Source: Clarkia xantiana subsp. parviflora (Eukaryota; Streptophyta; Magnoliopsida; Myrtales; Onagraceae). From it: a stretch of 64,000 nucleotides of DNA. The DNA lies in assembly GCA_036873135.1 (NCBI GenBank), contig JAPTYO010000009.1:39820756-39884755 (forward strand), read 5' to 3'. Shown here piece by piece: positions 36,294 through 48,293 of this stretch (positions are counted from its first letter, which is position 1; each line of letters opens with the position of its first letter). The position numbers and the translations under genes are program-made. Below the pieces are notes generated by a model. It did no database searches, had not been told where the DNA came from, and was given only the letters and a program-made list of their open reading frames with translations.

Positions 36294-37843
36294 ATACAAT
36301 ATAATCGGTTATGAAACTTACCTTCTTTGCATTCAATTTCTATGTGTTCTTTTAGTGTATATATATATTTAGTACATGCAGCAGCAAAATTAATAAAGGA
36401 AGGATCTAAAGGCTACGAAAGAATATTCTATGGGAGAGGTCGCAGCATCGGGTAGTACTCCATCGGACCATCAGTTTTGGCCGGAAAAGTAAGTTGTGGC
36501 ATGGTGGCCGCTGCAGCTTCGACGAGGACTCCCCATAGCAGAATAAGAGGGTGTTGGGTTGCTTCCGTTCTATGTAGGTTCCGAAAGGCGGAAGTTTATA
36601 ATCAATGCAGAGCACGCGAAATACTCTCTCTCCAGGATCTTTCTCAAAAGGTCGTTATCGTTATATGTTTTCACCATTTAGTACTACATTAGTAGTCCTA
36701 CATCTAACAATAAGTTATTATATGTGGATGCATCAATTTAGACAATCTGATTCTATGTATTTACTATTTTTTAAATATATAATTCTAATTTATTTATTTT
36801 GATTTTTAAAATTTATTCTAAGCGAATTACGCTAAAACTAATCTGTTGGCAAGAGTTATTTTTTTACTTAGTGATTTACAAGTTGGATTTAGTCAAACAG
36901 CGATTCTAGATCGTATAATTTGTGATTGATTTAATATAAATATTCAAAAATATATGTAATTAAATATACAGATATTATATTTTGGATGAGATTACTAATA
37001 CTTATATTATTTTTTTGTGCATGTATAAAATAATTATTTTCGTATTGAGTGGCAACTTGGAGGCGGAGCTCATCAATATGCCGGTGTAAGTCTGCTCACC
37101 TTTTTGTACTATGTTGGATGTACATCATCTAGCAATAATTTATCATATGTTGATGCATCATTATAGGCAATTGATTCTACATATTTATTATTTTTTTGAA
37201 CATATGATTTATTTATCTCTATGTTGAAATTTTTTGTAGGTCAATTTCTGTTATAGATAATATGATGGTAAGAACTATTTTTTTCTTGAGTGATTTACAA
37301 CTTAATTTTAGTCAAACTGTGATTCGAATTCGTATAGTTTGTCATTGAGATAATATCAATCTTTAAAAATATAGGCAATTTAAATTTTTTTATTCTATTA
37401 TTGGATGATTTTATTAATTATTATAGTTTTTTTGTACATGTATAATATACTTATTTTCGTATTGATTTTTTTTATTGTTGTTATTGTTATTGTGTTAGGT
37501 TATAGGATAAGGTAATAATATGAGGTAAATTTAATTTCTTTCAGTTTCAAAGTTTTCCATATTGTTAAAGTTTCGATGTGATTTGCCATTGTACGTTGCT
37601 TGATAAATTGTTTATATGCATGAAGAATACTAACAAGTGTGTTTAATATTTATTACTGCAAAATGTTTTTTAACTAGCGTGATTTAGTGTTAAATTTTCT
37701 CTTCATCTGTCTATATGTGTTACTAATTTATGAGTTTTCTCCATTGCAGTGTGAAGTGGATGTCTTCGTGTTGAGAGATGATACTCTAACTACCTAAAAA
37801 TAAAAAATATATTTGTCTATTTAGCTTAATTTATGTGTTTATC
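36294..37843. other. Intergenic DNA, no gene identified
   Basis: A short GC-richer patch at about 36400-36660 stands out from its AT-rich surroundings and could be a captured exon fragment or decayed repeat, but no frame gives a recognisable protein. Two diverged copies of a roughly 330-bp module (around 36660-37020 and 37100-37450, sharing TCACC..TAGTACTA..TGGATG..CATC and TTTACAACTT) suggest another decayed repeat. Confidence 0.45.
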
Positions 37844-38519
37844 TAGGGTCGGTAATGGTGCGGTGAAATTCAAATAACCATGGTTATTCGCACCATTTAT
37901 CGCAATGGTTAACCGCACCATTATGGTGAGGGGCGGTTATGGTATTGAATCTTGTAACCGCAATGGTTATGGTTATGGTATTCAGTCCATAACCGCGGTT
38001 ATAACCATCACCTCTATATATATAATATTAATATATATATATATATTACTAATACTTATATTGTTATATATGTACATTATTATTATATTTTAATTATTAG
38101 TCAAATATTATAATTCTTATTCTATTCTCTTTCCCACCCACCATTTTTTTGTCTGTATTTCTTATTATTAGGTAACCACGATTGGAAGTGATGGCGAATG
38201 AGGATCGATGATCGCAAGTGATAGGCAATTGAATATGTGTTTTTTTAATTAAGTGAAACAATGAAGTTATGTTTAATTTGGATTTCGTGTATGAAACAAT
38301 GAATGTATGTTTACTTTTCTTGTATGAAACAATGATGTTGTACTAGTTTGAATGATTGTGGTTAAATGGTTTAATCGTGGTTAAAAACCATGATTATGGT
38401 TATGGTTGTGGTATGAATAATCATAACCGCAGTGGTTATGGTTATGGTATGAGCGAAAAAAATATGGTATGGTTATGGTATTAGTGCTATTCGCACCATA
38501 CCCTCACCATCGCCAGCCA
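37844..38519. mobile_element. hAT-like non-autonomous TIR element
   Basis: The left end TAGGGTCGGTAATGGTGCGG and the reverse complement of the right end (GGCTGGCGATGGTGAGGG) form imperfect inverted repeats of the TAGGGxxGG(C/T)xATGGTG type seen in plant hAT MITEs. Subterminal regions carry many TTATGG/CCATAA copies on both sides. No clean 8-bp duplication is visible. Confidence 0.45.
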
Positions 38520-39098
38520 TTATCATCATCTATTAAAATGTATATATATATATATATCGCAGCCTACCAACGACGAAAGATGTATTAACTTGGAGTTGGA
38601 TCAAGGATGAAGTCCACGATCTGATATGTCTTCGTTTTTACTGTTGTTATCGTTGTCGAGATGTATTGATCTAAGAGACGGTAAATATCAATGACTAAGA
38701 ACTAATGTTGGTAAGATTTAATTAAAAAAAAGTTAGTTGTTATTATATTGTATACTATTCTATTTTTTTAATTATAAAGATTAATGTGAAATAATTTAGA
38801 TATTATTTAGTACTTTTTTTACAAATAAATATTATTTCATTCTTTTTTTGAAAGTATTTGGCCTGGCATTTAAATGGAGATACTAAAAAAAATATAATTT
38901 TTGGATGTAATTAATATATTTTAAATCATGTTGTAAATGAATTAATTATCTATTTTGTTAACGTAAATTAAAAGAGCTTAACCATAATAATGTTATTAAT
39001 CACACACAATTTACAAGACCGGCTTTTTTATTTAAACTTGTGTTTTACCTTCTTTTTATCAATTCGATGACGGTGATGTTTAACACCTCCAATGATCT
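38520..39098. other. AT-rich intergenic DNA, no gene
   Basis: Nothing recognisable. Bases 39094-39098 (gatct) should be the left target copy of F. Confidence 0.5.
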
Positions 39099-39760
39099 TG
39101 TTAAGTTGGTTTCCACTTGGGTAACTTCGGGTTTCTCTCCCACGAACGGGCTCTGGATGTGTGCTCAGGAACGGGTATCTGTCTGTACGCTGTGAACCTT
39201 TGAGATACGATCCTCGAACTAGTCTTCAACTTCCAGACTTTGATCTCTCAAACTCCGGGACCTGCACAAGGGGCGGTAACCAGCGTGGAAGAGGGGGGGG
39301 GGGGGGGGGGGATGCTGGTTGGGCCCTCTCCGACGCTCAAGTCAAAATCTTTAGAGAGAGAAAGTCTTTAGAGAGAAGTCAGAGCACCCAAAAGCCAGAA
39401 TGAGGGAATTGTTTAAAATGGGAGACCTAGGTCCCTATTTATAGGGAACCAAAGGATCGTGCCCAGTTTTGAACGGTTTGATGCCGGTATAAAGAAAAAC
39501 GTATACCGTCATCAATGTGGACTATGCGCACACAGAATTCTCGTACTTGGCAATATAATCGGGATAAGCGCGCGGAGAACGTCGGTAATCCGGACCTACC
39601 CGGATTGTTAAGCAATTCGGAAGTCCCTCGGTCCGGGTACTGCACGTATTCCGGACCGTTTTGGACTTGGGTGTCCGCAGAAGAGTTCTTTTACGGTTTT
39701 TGGAGTATTTTGCGAGGCCCGAAATGTAAATACGAACCCGAATTGGACAGATATCTAACA
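39099..39760 (-). repeat. F: 3' LTR (662 bp)
   Basis: TGTTAAG...CTAACA ends. Its U3 end shares GTCCAATTCGGGTTCGTATTTAC with the start of E's LTR (opposite strand). The TATA on minus is near 39435-39443. The leader has a long G-run (39293-39311) enclosed by AACCAGC (39278-39284) and GCTGGTT (39314-39320). Confidence 0.85.
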
Positions 39761-39772
39761 CTTGCCCCCGAG

Positions 39773-41139
39773 TCAAGTAGCGCTTCAAAACCCATGCTTA
39801 ACTCTTTTTAAGATAAGATATTCTTCCAATTTAGGTTCGGTACTGACCTCAGGGGTGGCCTTTTTGTCAATTCGAGTGTTGGGATCATAAATTTGACCAA
39901 CTTCAATTTTCCGCCGTATGTACGTAATCTGTTTATAGGGTTAGCGTAGCGGACAATATGCGTATAACAACATGCAATTATATTCGCAATATCATGTAAT
40001 GAGTGAAATACTTGTAATAATAAAGAAATATACAACGTGATAATATCATGGTACATGATGTAAGCATATAACACGTTGTCAACATGTAGATGACGACATA
40101 GTAAACGGATGACGTAATCATGCAATAAGCAAAACACTTAGAATAATATGAAATTGGAAAGCATGCTTGTCAACATAAAGCATGATGTAATCATGAAATT
40201 CGTACTTAGATTATAAAAATAATCATGTAACGATCATAAATAAGAATCGTGCATAATAAATTCTATGTACGTAATATGTAATAGTAATTACGTGTAGTAT
40301 GTCATGATGCATTTTGTACTATGTATGCAATATGAACATAGGAGAGATGCAAAGACGCTTGTAAAGGTTACTAAGGACTTATACGAAAATACATGAAGGT
40401 TTAGTCCTTAGCACATGGTGTAGGCACTATTAGTGAAAATTAGGAGAGAGAGTACTCATTATCTTACATCCTTTATAGATTAATCCCAAAAAGCTCTCTA
40501 CTCTTGATGAAGATGAAGTTTTTGAGATCATAAATTTGGAGTAGGCACACCATAGTTGATATCAATTGGATTTCGGTGTGGCACGTGTCAATTCGGACTC
40601 GCTTTGTGTTGGTGAGTTCAGTTCCGTATATGGCTGAACATTTCGTGACTTCGTTTGGCCTTAATTCGATCTTGAAATCATCATCTGTGTAGTCACCTTA
40701 ACATGCACATAAGGTGTTTGATAAAATGCATTAGAGTAATAAGCTTTCCAAATTGGACAAAAATTTTCTAAGTGCTGGAAATTTTTAGAAAAGCATAAAT
40801 AGATTGTTATACTTCCCTTGTGCATAGTATTCATTGACGTCATGTTGTTCCATTCCTTAGCCGTTGTTTTAGTATGCTCGATATTGATGATCGGTAGTTG
40901 TACGTACATGGTCGTCAATGGTTGTATGTTGGTAATGATAGCTTAGGCAATGTATGTTGAGCATCATGTATAGACTGTCGGTCATTGTCTGCAAACATGC
41001 TAAAACACTTAGAAAATATTTTAACAATATCTAATGCTTGTTACCATAGATTTCGTCGTATGAGTTTTGTCGATAAGCGTCATAGGAATGCATATGAGGT
41101 ATTGTGTAGAAGTTGATAATAGCTACTTGATGCACGCAA
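39773..41139. other. F: non-coding 3' region
   Basis: AT-rich, with many ATCATGTA/GTAATCATG-like motifs. No gene supported. Confidence 0.5.
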
Positions 41140-41790
41140 TCCATCCTTGTCGACATGTATGTATGTACATGAAAACACTTAGAAAATATTCTCCCATTGT
41201 CGACATGTATGTACGTACATGGAAACACTTAGAAAATATATTCTTCACTTGTCGACATGCATCATTGTCGACATGTATGTACGTACATGGAAATACTTAG
41301 AAAATATTCTTCACTTGTCGACATGCATCCTTGTCGACATGTATGTACGTACATGGAAATACTTATAAAATATTCTTCACTTGTCGACATGCATCCTTGT
41401 CGACATGTATGTACGTACATAGAAATACTTAAAAAATATTCTTCAATTTTCAACATGCATCATTGTCGACATGTATGTACGTACATGGAAATACTTAGAA
41501 AATATTCTTCACCTGTCGACATGCATCCTTGTCGACATGTATGTACGTACATGGAAATACTTAGAAAATATTCTTCACTTGTCGACATGCATCCTTGTCG
41601 ACATGTATGTACGTACATGGAAATACTTAGAAAATATTATTCACTTGTCGACATGTATGTACGTACATGGAAATACTTAGAAAATATTCTTCACTTGTCG
41701 ACATGCATCCTTGTCGACATGTATGTACGTACATGGAAATACTTAGAAAATATTCTTCACTTGTCGACATGCATCCTGTCATGTACGTCG
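41140..41790. repeat. F: 66-bp minisatellite
   Basis: About ten units with the palindrome ATGTACGTACAT next to GAAATACTTAGAAAATATTC and TGTCGACATGCATCC, mostly 66-bp spacing (for example starts at 41279, 41345, 41411, 41477, 41543). Two diverged copies lie at 42015-42125. It is the same family as the array in E, in opposite orientation. ORFs through it are a by-product of a unit divisible by three. Confidence 0.88.
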
Positions 41791-44370
41791 ACAGCTGTAT
41801 GCGCGTGCTCGTATGTACACGCTTGTATGTGCGCACTTGCCCCCACACTTAGAATATTTTCTCTATCCCTGGCTATGTACGCTGTATCCATATGCTTGAT
41901 GTAAACCTTGGTTGTATGCAAACACCTTGTTGTATGCTAACACTTAGTAACATGCTGACCGCTTGTAGTATGCTGACTGTCATCTTGAGTAAAACACTTA
42001 GAAAATATTCCTTACTTGTCGACATCCATCCTTGTCGACATGTATGTACGTACATGGAAACATTTAGGAAATATTCCTCGCTTGGCGACATGTAGGTACG
42101 TACATGGAAACACTTAGGAAATATTTCGTCCTTGTAATCATGTATGCTACGGGTATGAGCTAGATGTCGACATGGTTGAGCAGCTAAATAATACACCAAG
42201 TGTAGATGTTGATGTCCTTGCTTGATTAATTGATGTCGGTACACATATACGTCCTTCTGAAGATTTGGTATGTTGATGATCTTTATGACTTGTATCATGT
42301 TGTAATTTAGGTCGGACTGATGGAAAAAGCTCGTCTTTGTAGATAGCCGATGTATACAGTAATCCGCTTGTTGGAAGGAATGTCCGTACAATTTCCCCCG
42401 CTACTCTGGAGTCTCCGGACATGGTCGCGGTAAATGACTTGTGAGTAAGGCACCTCCTTGTATCTTCTTTGAACTTGTTAATTTTCCAAGTTGTTGCTTT
42501 CATGTTGCTGAACGCGTGGTTGCAGTTCCTCGCTTTAGCACAATTCTCAAAAGATCTGATGCAGGGGCGCGTTCCTGAGCGATTCTAAGTTCTTTATGCC
42601 GAGTACGACCGTGCTAACTCCTTCTTGCGATAAAGGGACTAGAGTTGAGGGTCGTGCGGTGGTGCCTTCTGCCCCCCTGGTCAAGGGACCGGCCCAAGGA
42701 GGAGCGTTCCTCCCATTGAGGTAAGCGTTGTTTACTTCTTCACACTTGAAACTTGATCTTGAAGACGGCTGATTTTGATGCACGCATTGCTGATTGTCGC
42801 GCTTATGTTGAAGGGCTATGTCGTATTGAAGTTGAAGCGACCATTCTTGCCGTGTCTTTTGTCGGATGACAACATTGCATTTGATGTTGACATTATGAAC
42901 TCTTTGCCATAGATCCTTAGAGATGATGTTATCTCTTGGTTGGTGTCAGGTTGTCTGCTTCCAGCATGTTGAACCCTTTGTGAACGGGTTAATGTTGTTT
43001 TGAGGTTTTCGATAAATCTTTGTTTATGCCTTTGCTTGCATGGTATTTCATCACTTGGACCTGTTTTCAATAATAAACATGTGATAAATTGTTAGTAATA
43101 TTTCATACCTTGCGTTATTTTCATTGTCCGTATGTATTGGACTTGCATGATGGAATTGAACTCTTTGTTGTGATGGATAGAACATACGATGTTACGACTT
43201 GCGCATTGCAGGGTGTTATGTACACTTGGTACTTGTAGCATTGCAGGTAGTGATGTACTTGGCACTTGGCCTTTGACATGTAGCAGTGTCGTCTTGACGT
43301 AGCAAGACTTAAGTTTATACCGTCTCTTAGCTCCACTCTAAGGCGACGTTGTTGCAAGATACTTCTTGCTGATTTTGTTGTTTTGGTGTTATATTCTAAA
43401 GAGCAAGATAACGTTATACAAGGATCGACTTGTAAGTTTGATGAGTTTTGTAAAAGGTTTGCTTTTATAAGCGTATAACATGAAGCTATCATTTTTCAGG
43501 CATAAGTCTTCATGGTGTATGAACCCTTAAGAGAGTATGCATACTTTTAGTGTGTGGGGTTGTCGTCTATTAAGAGGATTTCCGCCACGGTGGGGTGATC
43601 AGTCCCATAATGTATTTGCCGCATCCTGTTTTTATTCAGGGAATGACTATGAACATGAGGATTTCACAACATGCCATTTTTTAGAAGTAAACATGGGGTT
43701 TGCCCTTTTGAAGAGGATGTCGCAACATGTTACTTTTGATAGATGTGAACATGAGTTTTGTCCCTACAAGGAGGATATTGCACCATGCCACTTTTAGAAT
43801 AGGTCTTGGGTTTCTTCCAAGGCATTGTATTTTTTCGACGTTGTTCCTGAGTGAACGCCTTCTTGAGATAGACGCCGTTATGGATGGAGAAATAAACTCC
43901 CTGTTGGTGTAGATAGTAGGTATGTTGGCGTTGTATGCCATAAATCCCTCCTTGAACATAATACTTAGCTTGTATTGTTGAAGTAGATATTATGTGCATA
44001 AGTTACTACTTGGCATAATTCCAATGTAGTAATCATAGTGTAGCATGTACCTACGAACAAAGTTGCGTTTTGTCAGATAGTTGCAATGTTTACAAGTTTG
44101 CAAAAATATGGAGTTATGAAATTTTCTTTTTAGTAATGCATATAATAGATAAAGTAAAGGAGTCTGATACGAGGACTCCTTGTTTGTGCAGGAAACTTCC
44201 CTAAGTGCAGACGCGATAGGTGCGGATCGTGACAGGTGCGCATATGTCGGGAGCGGAGTTTTTCCAAGTATCACCCGCTATATATGATTGTGAATATGTA
44301 TGTATGAACAGCGACTATGCATTATTGTATGTGTCCTCTAGTTGATACGCGTTGATGCCTCCTTAGCATG
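41791..44370. other. F: non-coding region homologous to the 3' region of E
   Basis: No gene supported. A degenerate triplicate of about 57 bp (43650-43800; AACATG and GAGGATxTxxCACCATGCCACTTTT-like core) occupies the position where E has its 54-bp array. Confidence 0.5.
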
Positions 44371-44375
44371 ATGTA

Positions 44376-45050
44376 TGTTGGATCACGGTTGGAACTCCGG
44401 TAGGTTCTTGACGGAAGTCCGAACTCCTTCGCTCCAAGTAATCCTGCAAGAAGGGGATAGACCGGGCGGTGACCCATAATCCCTCTCCGATGCTTAAATG
44501 AGTATCTCGATCACTGGTAAGCAAAAATCAGTATGTAAGTCAACATAATGAATCCTGAGGTAACTCCTTCCTTTATATAGGGGAGGGATTACCTCAGTTA
44601 CCTGTTGAGATAACTGCCACGTTCCGTGTATCTCGGCCCATTAGCCCACGTTCCGTCTTTTCCGGCCACTTTCCCACTACGCGGGTAGTGGGCGTGTTTC
44701 TCGGCCTCATTCTCTGGTGGCAAGTCCCGACGGATGTCGGGGACTCTAGAGTTATCTCATTTGTTCACCGCTCGGGGCCCCTCGTTATCGGGACAGGGCC
44801 AATATTCTCAGGGATTCAATATCGGGGCCTACTTCAAGGCATATCGTCGGGGCCTACTCAAAGGCATATCGTCGGGGCCTACTCAAAGGCATATCATCGG
44901 GAGCGTCCAGCTCCTATGTCGGGACCGACCTTGTCGGGACTTCCCGTATTGGCCCTCCATGCCTCTTTTCGGAGCCCAATGGGCCTATTCCGCCGTTTGC
45001 TCCGTTTACTTGTCGCCAGTTGGGCCTAATGGCTAGGTCGGAAGCCATCA
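44376..45050 (-). repeat. D: 3' LTR (675 bp)
   Basis: TGTTGGATCACGG to GCCATCA. The TATA (TATATAA on minus) is at 44573-44579. The U3 minisatellite is reduced to two or three units compared with A and B. The leader motif is near 44440-44495. Confidence 0.92.
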
Positions 45051-45062
45051 TTTGCCCCCAAG

Positions 45063-45548
45063 ACATGAGGGACTTATAGTTCGTCGTGTTTTCCAGTTCC
45101 AGACCTCCCGATATCGGCATTGGAGGCTTTTGACTTCTCGGAAATTCTTTTGAAGCAGATCTCCTCCTTCAAGATTCCCCGATGTTACGAGGATAACCAC
45201 CGAATCCGAAAAGATTTCTCGGTCACTCAACTATTAAATGTAGCAGGTGACGAAGCGACGGTTTCGGCATCCGTGCCTGTTTTTTCTGAAAAAGCACTTT
45301 ATAACCGTTTTGTCTCTAGTGCTTCGACGACTCGGATTGAGGCGTTTAATCTTCAACGGTTCAGATTGCAACGTCTCTTTGGCTGTCCTCTCTCCTATAA
45401 AACCCCAAATCATGGCACTATTCAGTTCTCCTTTACCGCTTCATTCTCTGCATTTTCAAAAGCTCGAGTTCTCCTTTCTTTCTCTGATCAACACTCCGGC
45501 GACCGGAATCTCCGACCATCAAGTTCATCCTTTCTCCCCCGATTCAAC
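45063..45548 (+). promoter_or_regulatory. D: promoter and 5' UTR of the antisense gene
   Basis: TATAAAA at 45396-45402 lies about 150 bases upstream of the ATG (45549). A CT-rich leader follows. No other gene is seen. Confidence 0.62.
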
Positions 45549-47515
45549 ATGTCTGGTAAGGTTTTCTCCTCTGATTCCGAAGAGACTTGTTAGCATAGTT
45601 TTTCCTTTAAATCTCAGTTAATTTACTCGAACTTTTACGGAAATCGACTGTGCCTTTTCTTGCTCTGATTACTTTCCAGACGGTGAATCCAGTTCCGGGG
45701 GGAGGAAGCCCTTCAACTTCGATTATGCAGCCAATGAGATTTCCAACACTGCCTATGATGCAGCTCTCCGGGAGGGGTGCATTACTTCCACCTGGGAGCC
45801 TCGCTTCCCTTTTCCATGGCCCCGCGTCCCGGGTGACCCTGAGGTCACTCGTCCCCGGGAAGGGGAGGTATTTGTCTCCACCGGGCAAATATCGGCAGGG
45901 ATCCGATTCCCCTTCTGTGGGGACATAGTCGAGATGTGTACATATTACAAGACACATCCGACTACCTTCTCTCCCCACGCCATCCGCGTGTGGAATGCCT
46001 TCCGCGTCCTTTGTTTCCGTCAACAGTGGCCCTATAGCCTCCGACTCTTCCGGACCTTCCATGGGTTGAAATGCAATGATGCCGGAGTCTGCGCCTTCTA
46101 CCCGCGGATGCCTAAGTGGAGCAAGGTGCAGCTTTCTCAGTACAGCTGGAATAATGACACCTGGAAGGTTGCCAAGGGTCAGGGGCTTATCACTGACTCG
46201 GGTCCCGCCAACAGCAGCTGGAAGAGGAGTTATTTCTTCATCCGTAACAGCTCCATCCCATGGCCCCGATGGGAGGTTGTGGCGGACCCTGCTCCCGCTT
46301 TCCACACTTATTCCTAGGAGGATTTCCAGATTCTCCACTGCATCCAGCTTTACCGTTGGGGGGAGTCTTTCGCTCCCCTCGACGCCAACTCCATCGGGGA
46401 GCGGGACCTGGTTCTGACCGGGATCCGACTCCTTGATATCGTGTCCGGGGGTCAACTCTTCGACGACCCTTCTAACATCGTTCCTTGGGTAATATTCTAA
46501 CCGTCTTTTCACTTCCGTCTTTGCAGCTAAGAAGGTATCACTGCTGACCAATCTCGTGCTTAAGCAGGCGGAAACTGATGCTGTCCCCCGCCCCGCGAGG
46601 AAGAGGAAGTCTTCCAAGAGGGCCGCCTCCTCATCGGCACCTCCCACCTCGGAGCAAATCAAGCGGGCCCGGGTGGAGAAGATGGATCAGATCTTCAACG
46701 CCAAGACTCCCGAGGAAGGTAAACAGCTCCGCCTAGCTATTAAGTCGTATAGGAAGCAAATTCCTAAGGAGTTAATTCCCTCCGATAAGGATGCCAGGAT
46801 TGAAGGGATCAAGCGTATCCTGCAAGGAGAGACTCCCCGCGTCCTCAAAGCGGGTTACTACAGCTACCACGGGAAAGACCAATACCTCTCCCGGCGTGTC
46901 ATTTGGTGTAAGGATCCTGACCAACTTCCTGACTATCTTTCTGAAGCATCTCATCCTCCAGGTGCAGGTCAATCGGGAACTCCGTCGGGGGCTGGAGCTT
47001 CAGCAGGGGCACCACCTTCCGGTGCTCAAGTTGGAGAGGGTCTCCCTCAACTTCCTGCCCCGATGGGATCAGGGGCTGAAGGAACCCTGACAGGCGATCA
47101 GTTTCGTCAGGTGGAAGATCTGGACTCCTCCGAGGAGACAGGCGAGGGCCTCGCCTTGGTTCGTCGTCGGGGGACGAGGCAGTCCCCACTGAAGCCAACC
47201 TCCAGGGGGCTGCCCCCCTCATCTCCTTCGCAGCAGCATTCGCCCATTCACAGCTTGACTCCCTCTAGGTCCCAGGGCGACTCGGAGATACGCACCTCCA
47301 CGACTCCAGTCGGTCCTCCTCCTCTCCCCTTGGACGGGAGCTTCTACAAGGTCTAAGACCCCGACCAGGAGGCGGCTCCCTGGACCCCGATCTAGACGCT
47401 GCAAGGAGTCCAGCTCCGACAGGGTGATACATACCCGGAGTTGGGTCTGCATTTGGTGGCAGGCTCGGTTCTGCCGTCTCTGAAGCTTCCGCTCTCCCTG
47501 GCTCAGGAGGACATC
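45549..47515 (+). pseudogene. D: antisense gene, exons 1-3 (first part), cut by E
   Basis: Exon 1 ATGTCTG (45549-45555, donor GTAAG), exon 2 45680-46488 (809 bp, same length as in B), exon 3 from about 46532. A TAG at 46315-46317 interrupts exon 2 where A and B encode Asp (YSD). Exon 3 has TAA at 47354-47356 and a TAG near 47393 (Gln in A and B). The sequence is otherwise collinear with B (basic ARKRKSSKRA cluster, Pro/Ser-rich linker, DSSEET motif). E is inserted after GAGGACATC at 47515; the gene resumes at 56125. Confidence 0.85.
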
Positions 47516-48251
47516 TGATGGATAAATGTCCAATTCGGGTTCGTATTTACGCTTCGGGCCTCGCAAACACGTCAAAAATTACATCTCGGCTCCGAAAAAA
47601 ACCTCCCACGGTATCAAAACGGTCCGGAGGCGCGTTTACGCGCGTCCGGACCGGACCTCCGGGTTGCATAAAGCAACCCGGAGGTCCGGGTTGCGTGACA
47701 ATTCGGACCTCGCCGAATTGCCCAAGTTCGACGAGGTCCGGATTGCCTTACGGGTATCGCGCTATTACCGTACCCGCGATCGCCGTTACGTATAGAGAAG
47801 TCAAGTTCGTGCATTACCAATGTGGATGACGGTTCCCGTTTGTCTCCTTGAACCGTCGTCGAACCGCTCTAAAACCGGGTCCGGTCTCAAGGAAGCCTAT
47901 AAATAGGAGGCCTTGGCCACCCATTTTCACTCACTCTCTCATTTGCCCAACTTTGGTATTTTGAGCTCTGACTTCTCTCTAGAACTTTCTCTCTCTAGAA
48001 ATTACCCTTTTGCCACTATAGTAACTTAGGCATCGGAGAGGGCTCCGCTAGCACCACCCCCCCTCTCCGTGCTAGCATTGGTCCTTTGCGCAGGATCCGA
48101 CGCCCGAGACACAGATTTGCCGGGTCACAACCTCGCCGAGTCACAACCTTGCCGGGTCACAACCTTGCCGGGTCACAACCTCCGACAGAAGGGTCCTAAC
48201 CCGCACAACCTCAGACGCGTCCTCGTGACCTCAGTCGTCCCGGACGCAACA
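47516..48251 (+). repeat. E: 5' LTR (736 bp)
   Basis: TGATGG...GCAACA. TATAAATA at 47898-47905, leader GCATCGGAGAGGG from 48030, stem GCTAGCAC (48047-48054) with GTGCTAGC (48069-48076) around a C-run. It contains a perfect 17-bp inverted repeat with a 5-base loop (47651-47689), half of which is missing from the 3' LTR. Confidence 0.95.
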
Positions 48252-48293
48252 TTGGCGCCGTCTGCACGATTCGAACAAAAAGTTACAGAAACC

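Larger units (their letters stand above)
39099..44375 (-). mobile_element. Element F: 3' part of a largely non-coding Tat-type retrotransposon
   Basis: A 3' LTR (39099-39760) and polypurine tract (39761-39772, CTTGCCCCCGAG on plus) are followed by more than 4.5 kb without a coding frame. Parts match, in reverse order and orientation, the 3' non-coding region of E: near 43280-43370 (E 53165-53240), 42550-42720 (E 53880-54025) and the 66-bp array. F is therefore a relative of E. D is inserted at its right, so its gag side is displaced out of the window. Confidence 0.75.

Noticed and set aside
39293..39311. The poly-G run as an assembly error
   Set aside because: Length may be imprecise, but equivalent runs sit at the same place in E and G, so the feature itself looks real.
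48069..48293. Starting E's polyprotein at the upstream in-frame ATG at 48069
   Set aside because: It lies inside the LTR leader and before the primer site; the ATG at 48294 has a better context and follows the LTR.
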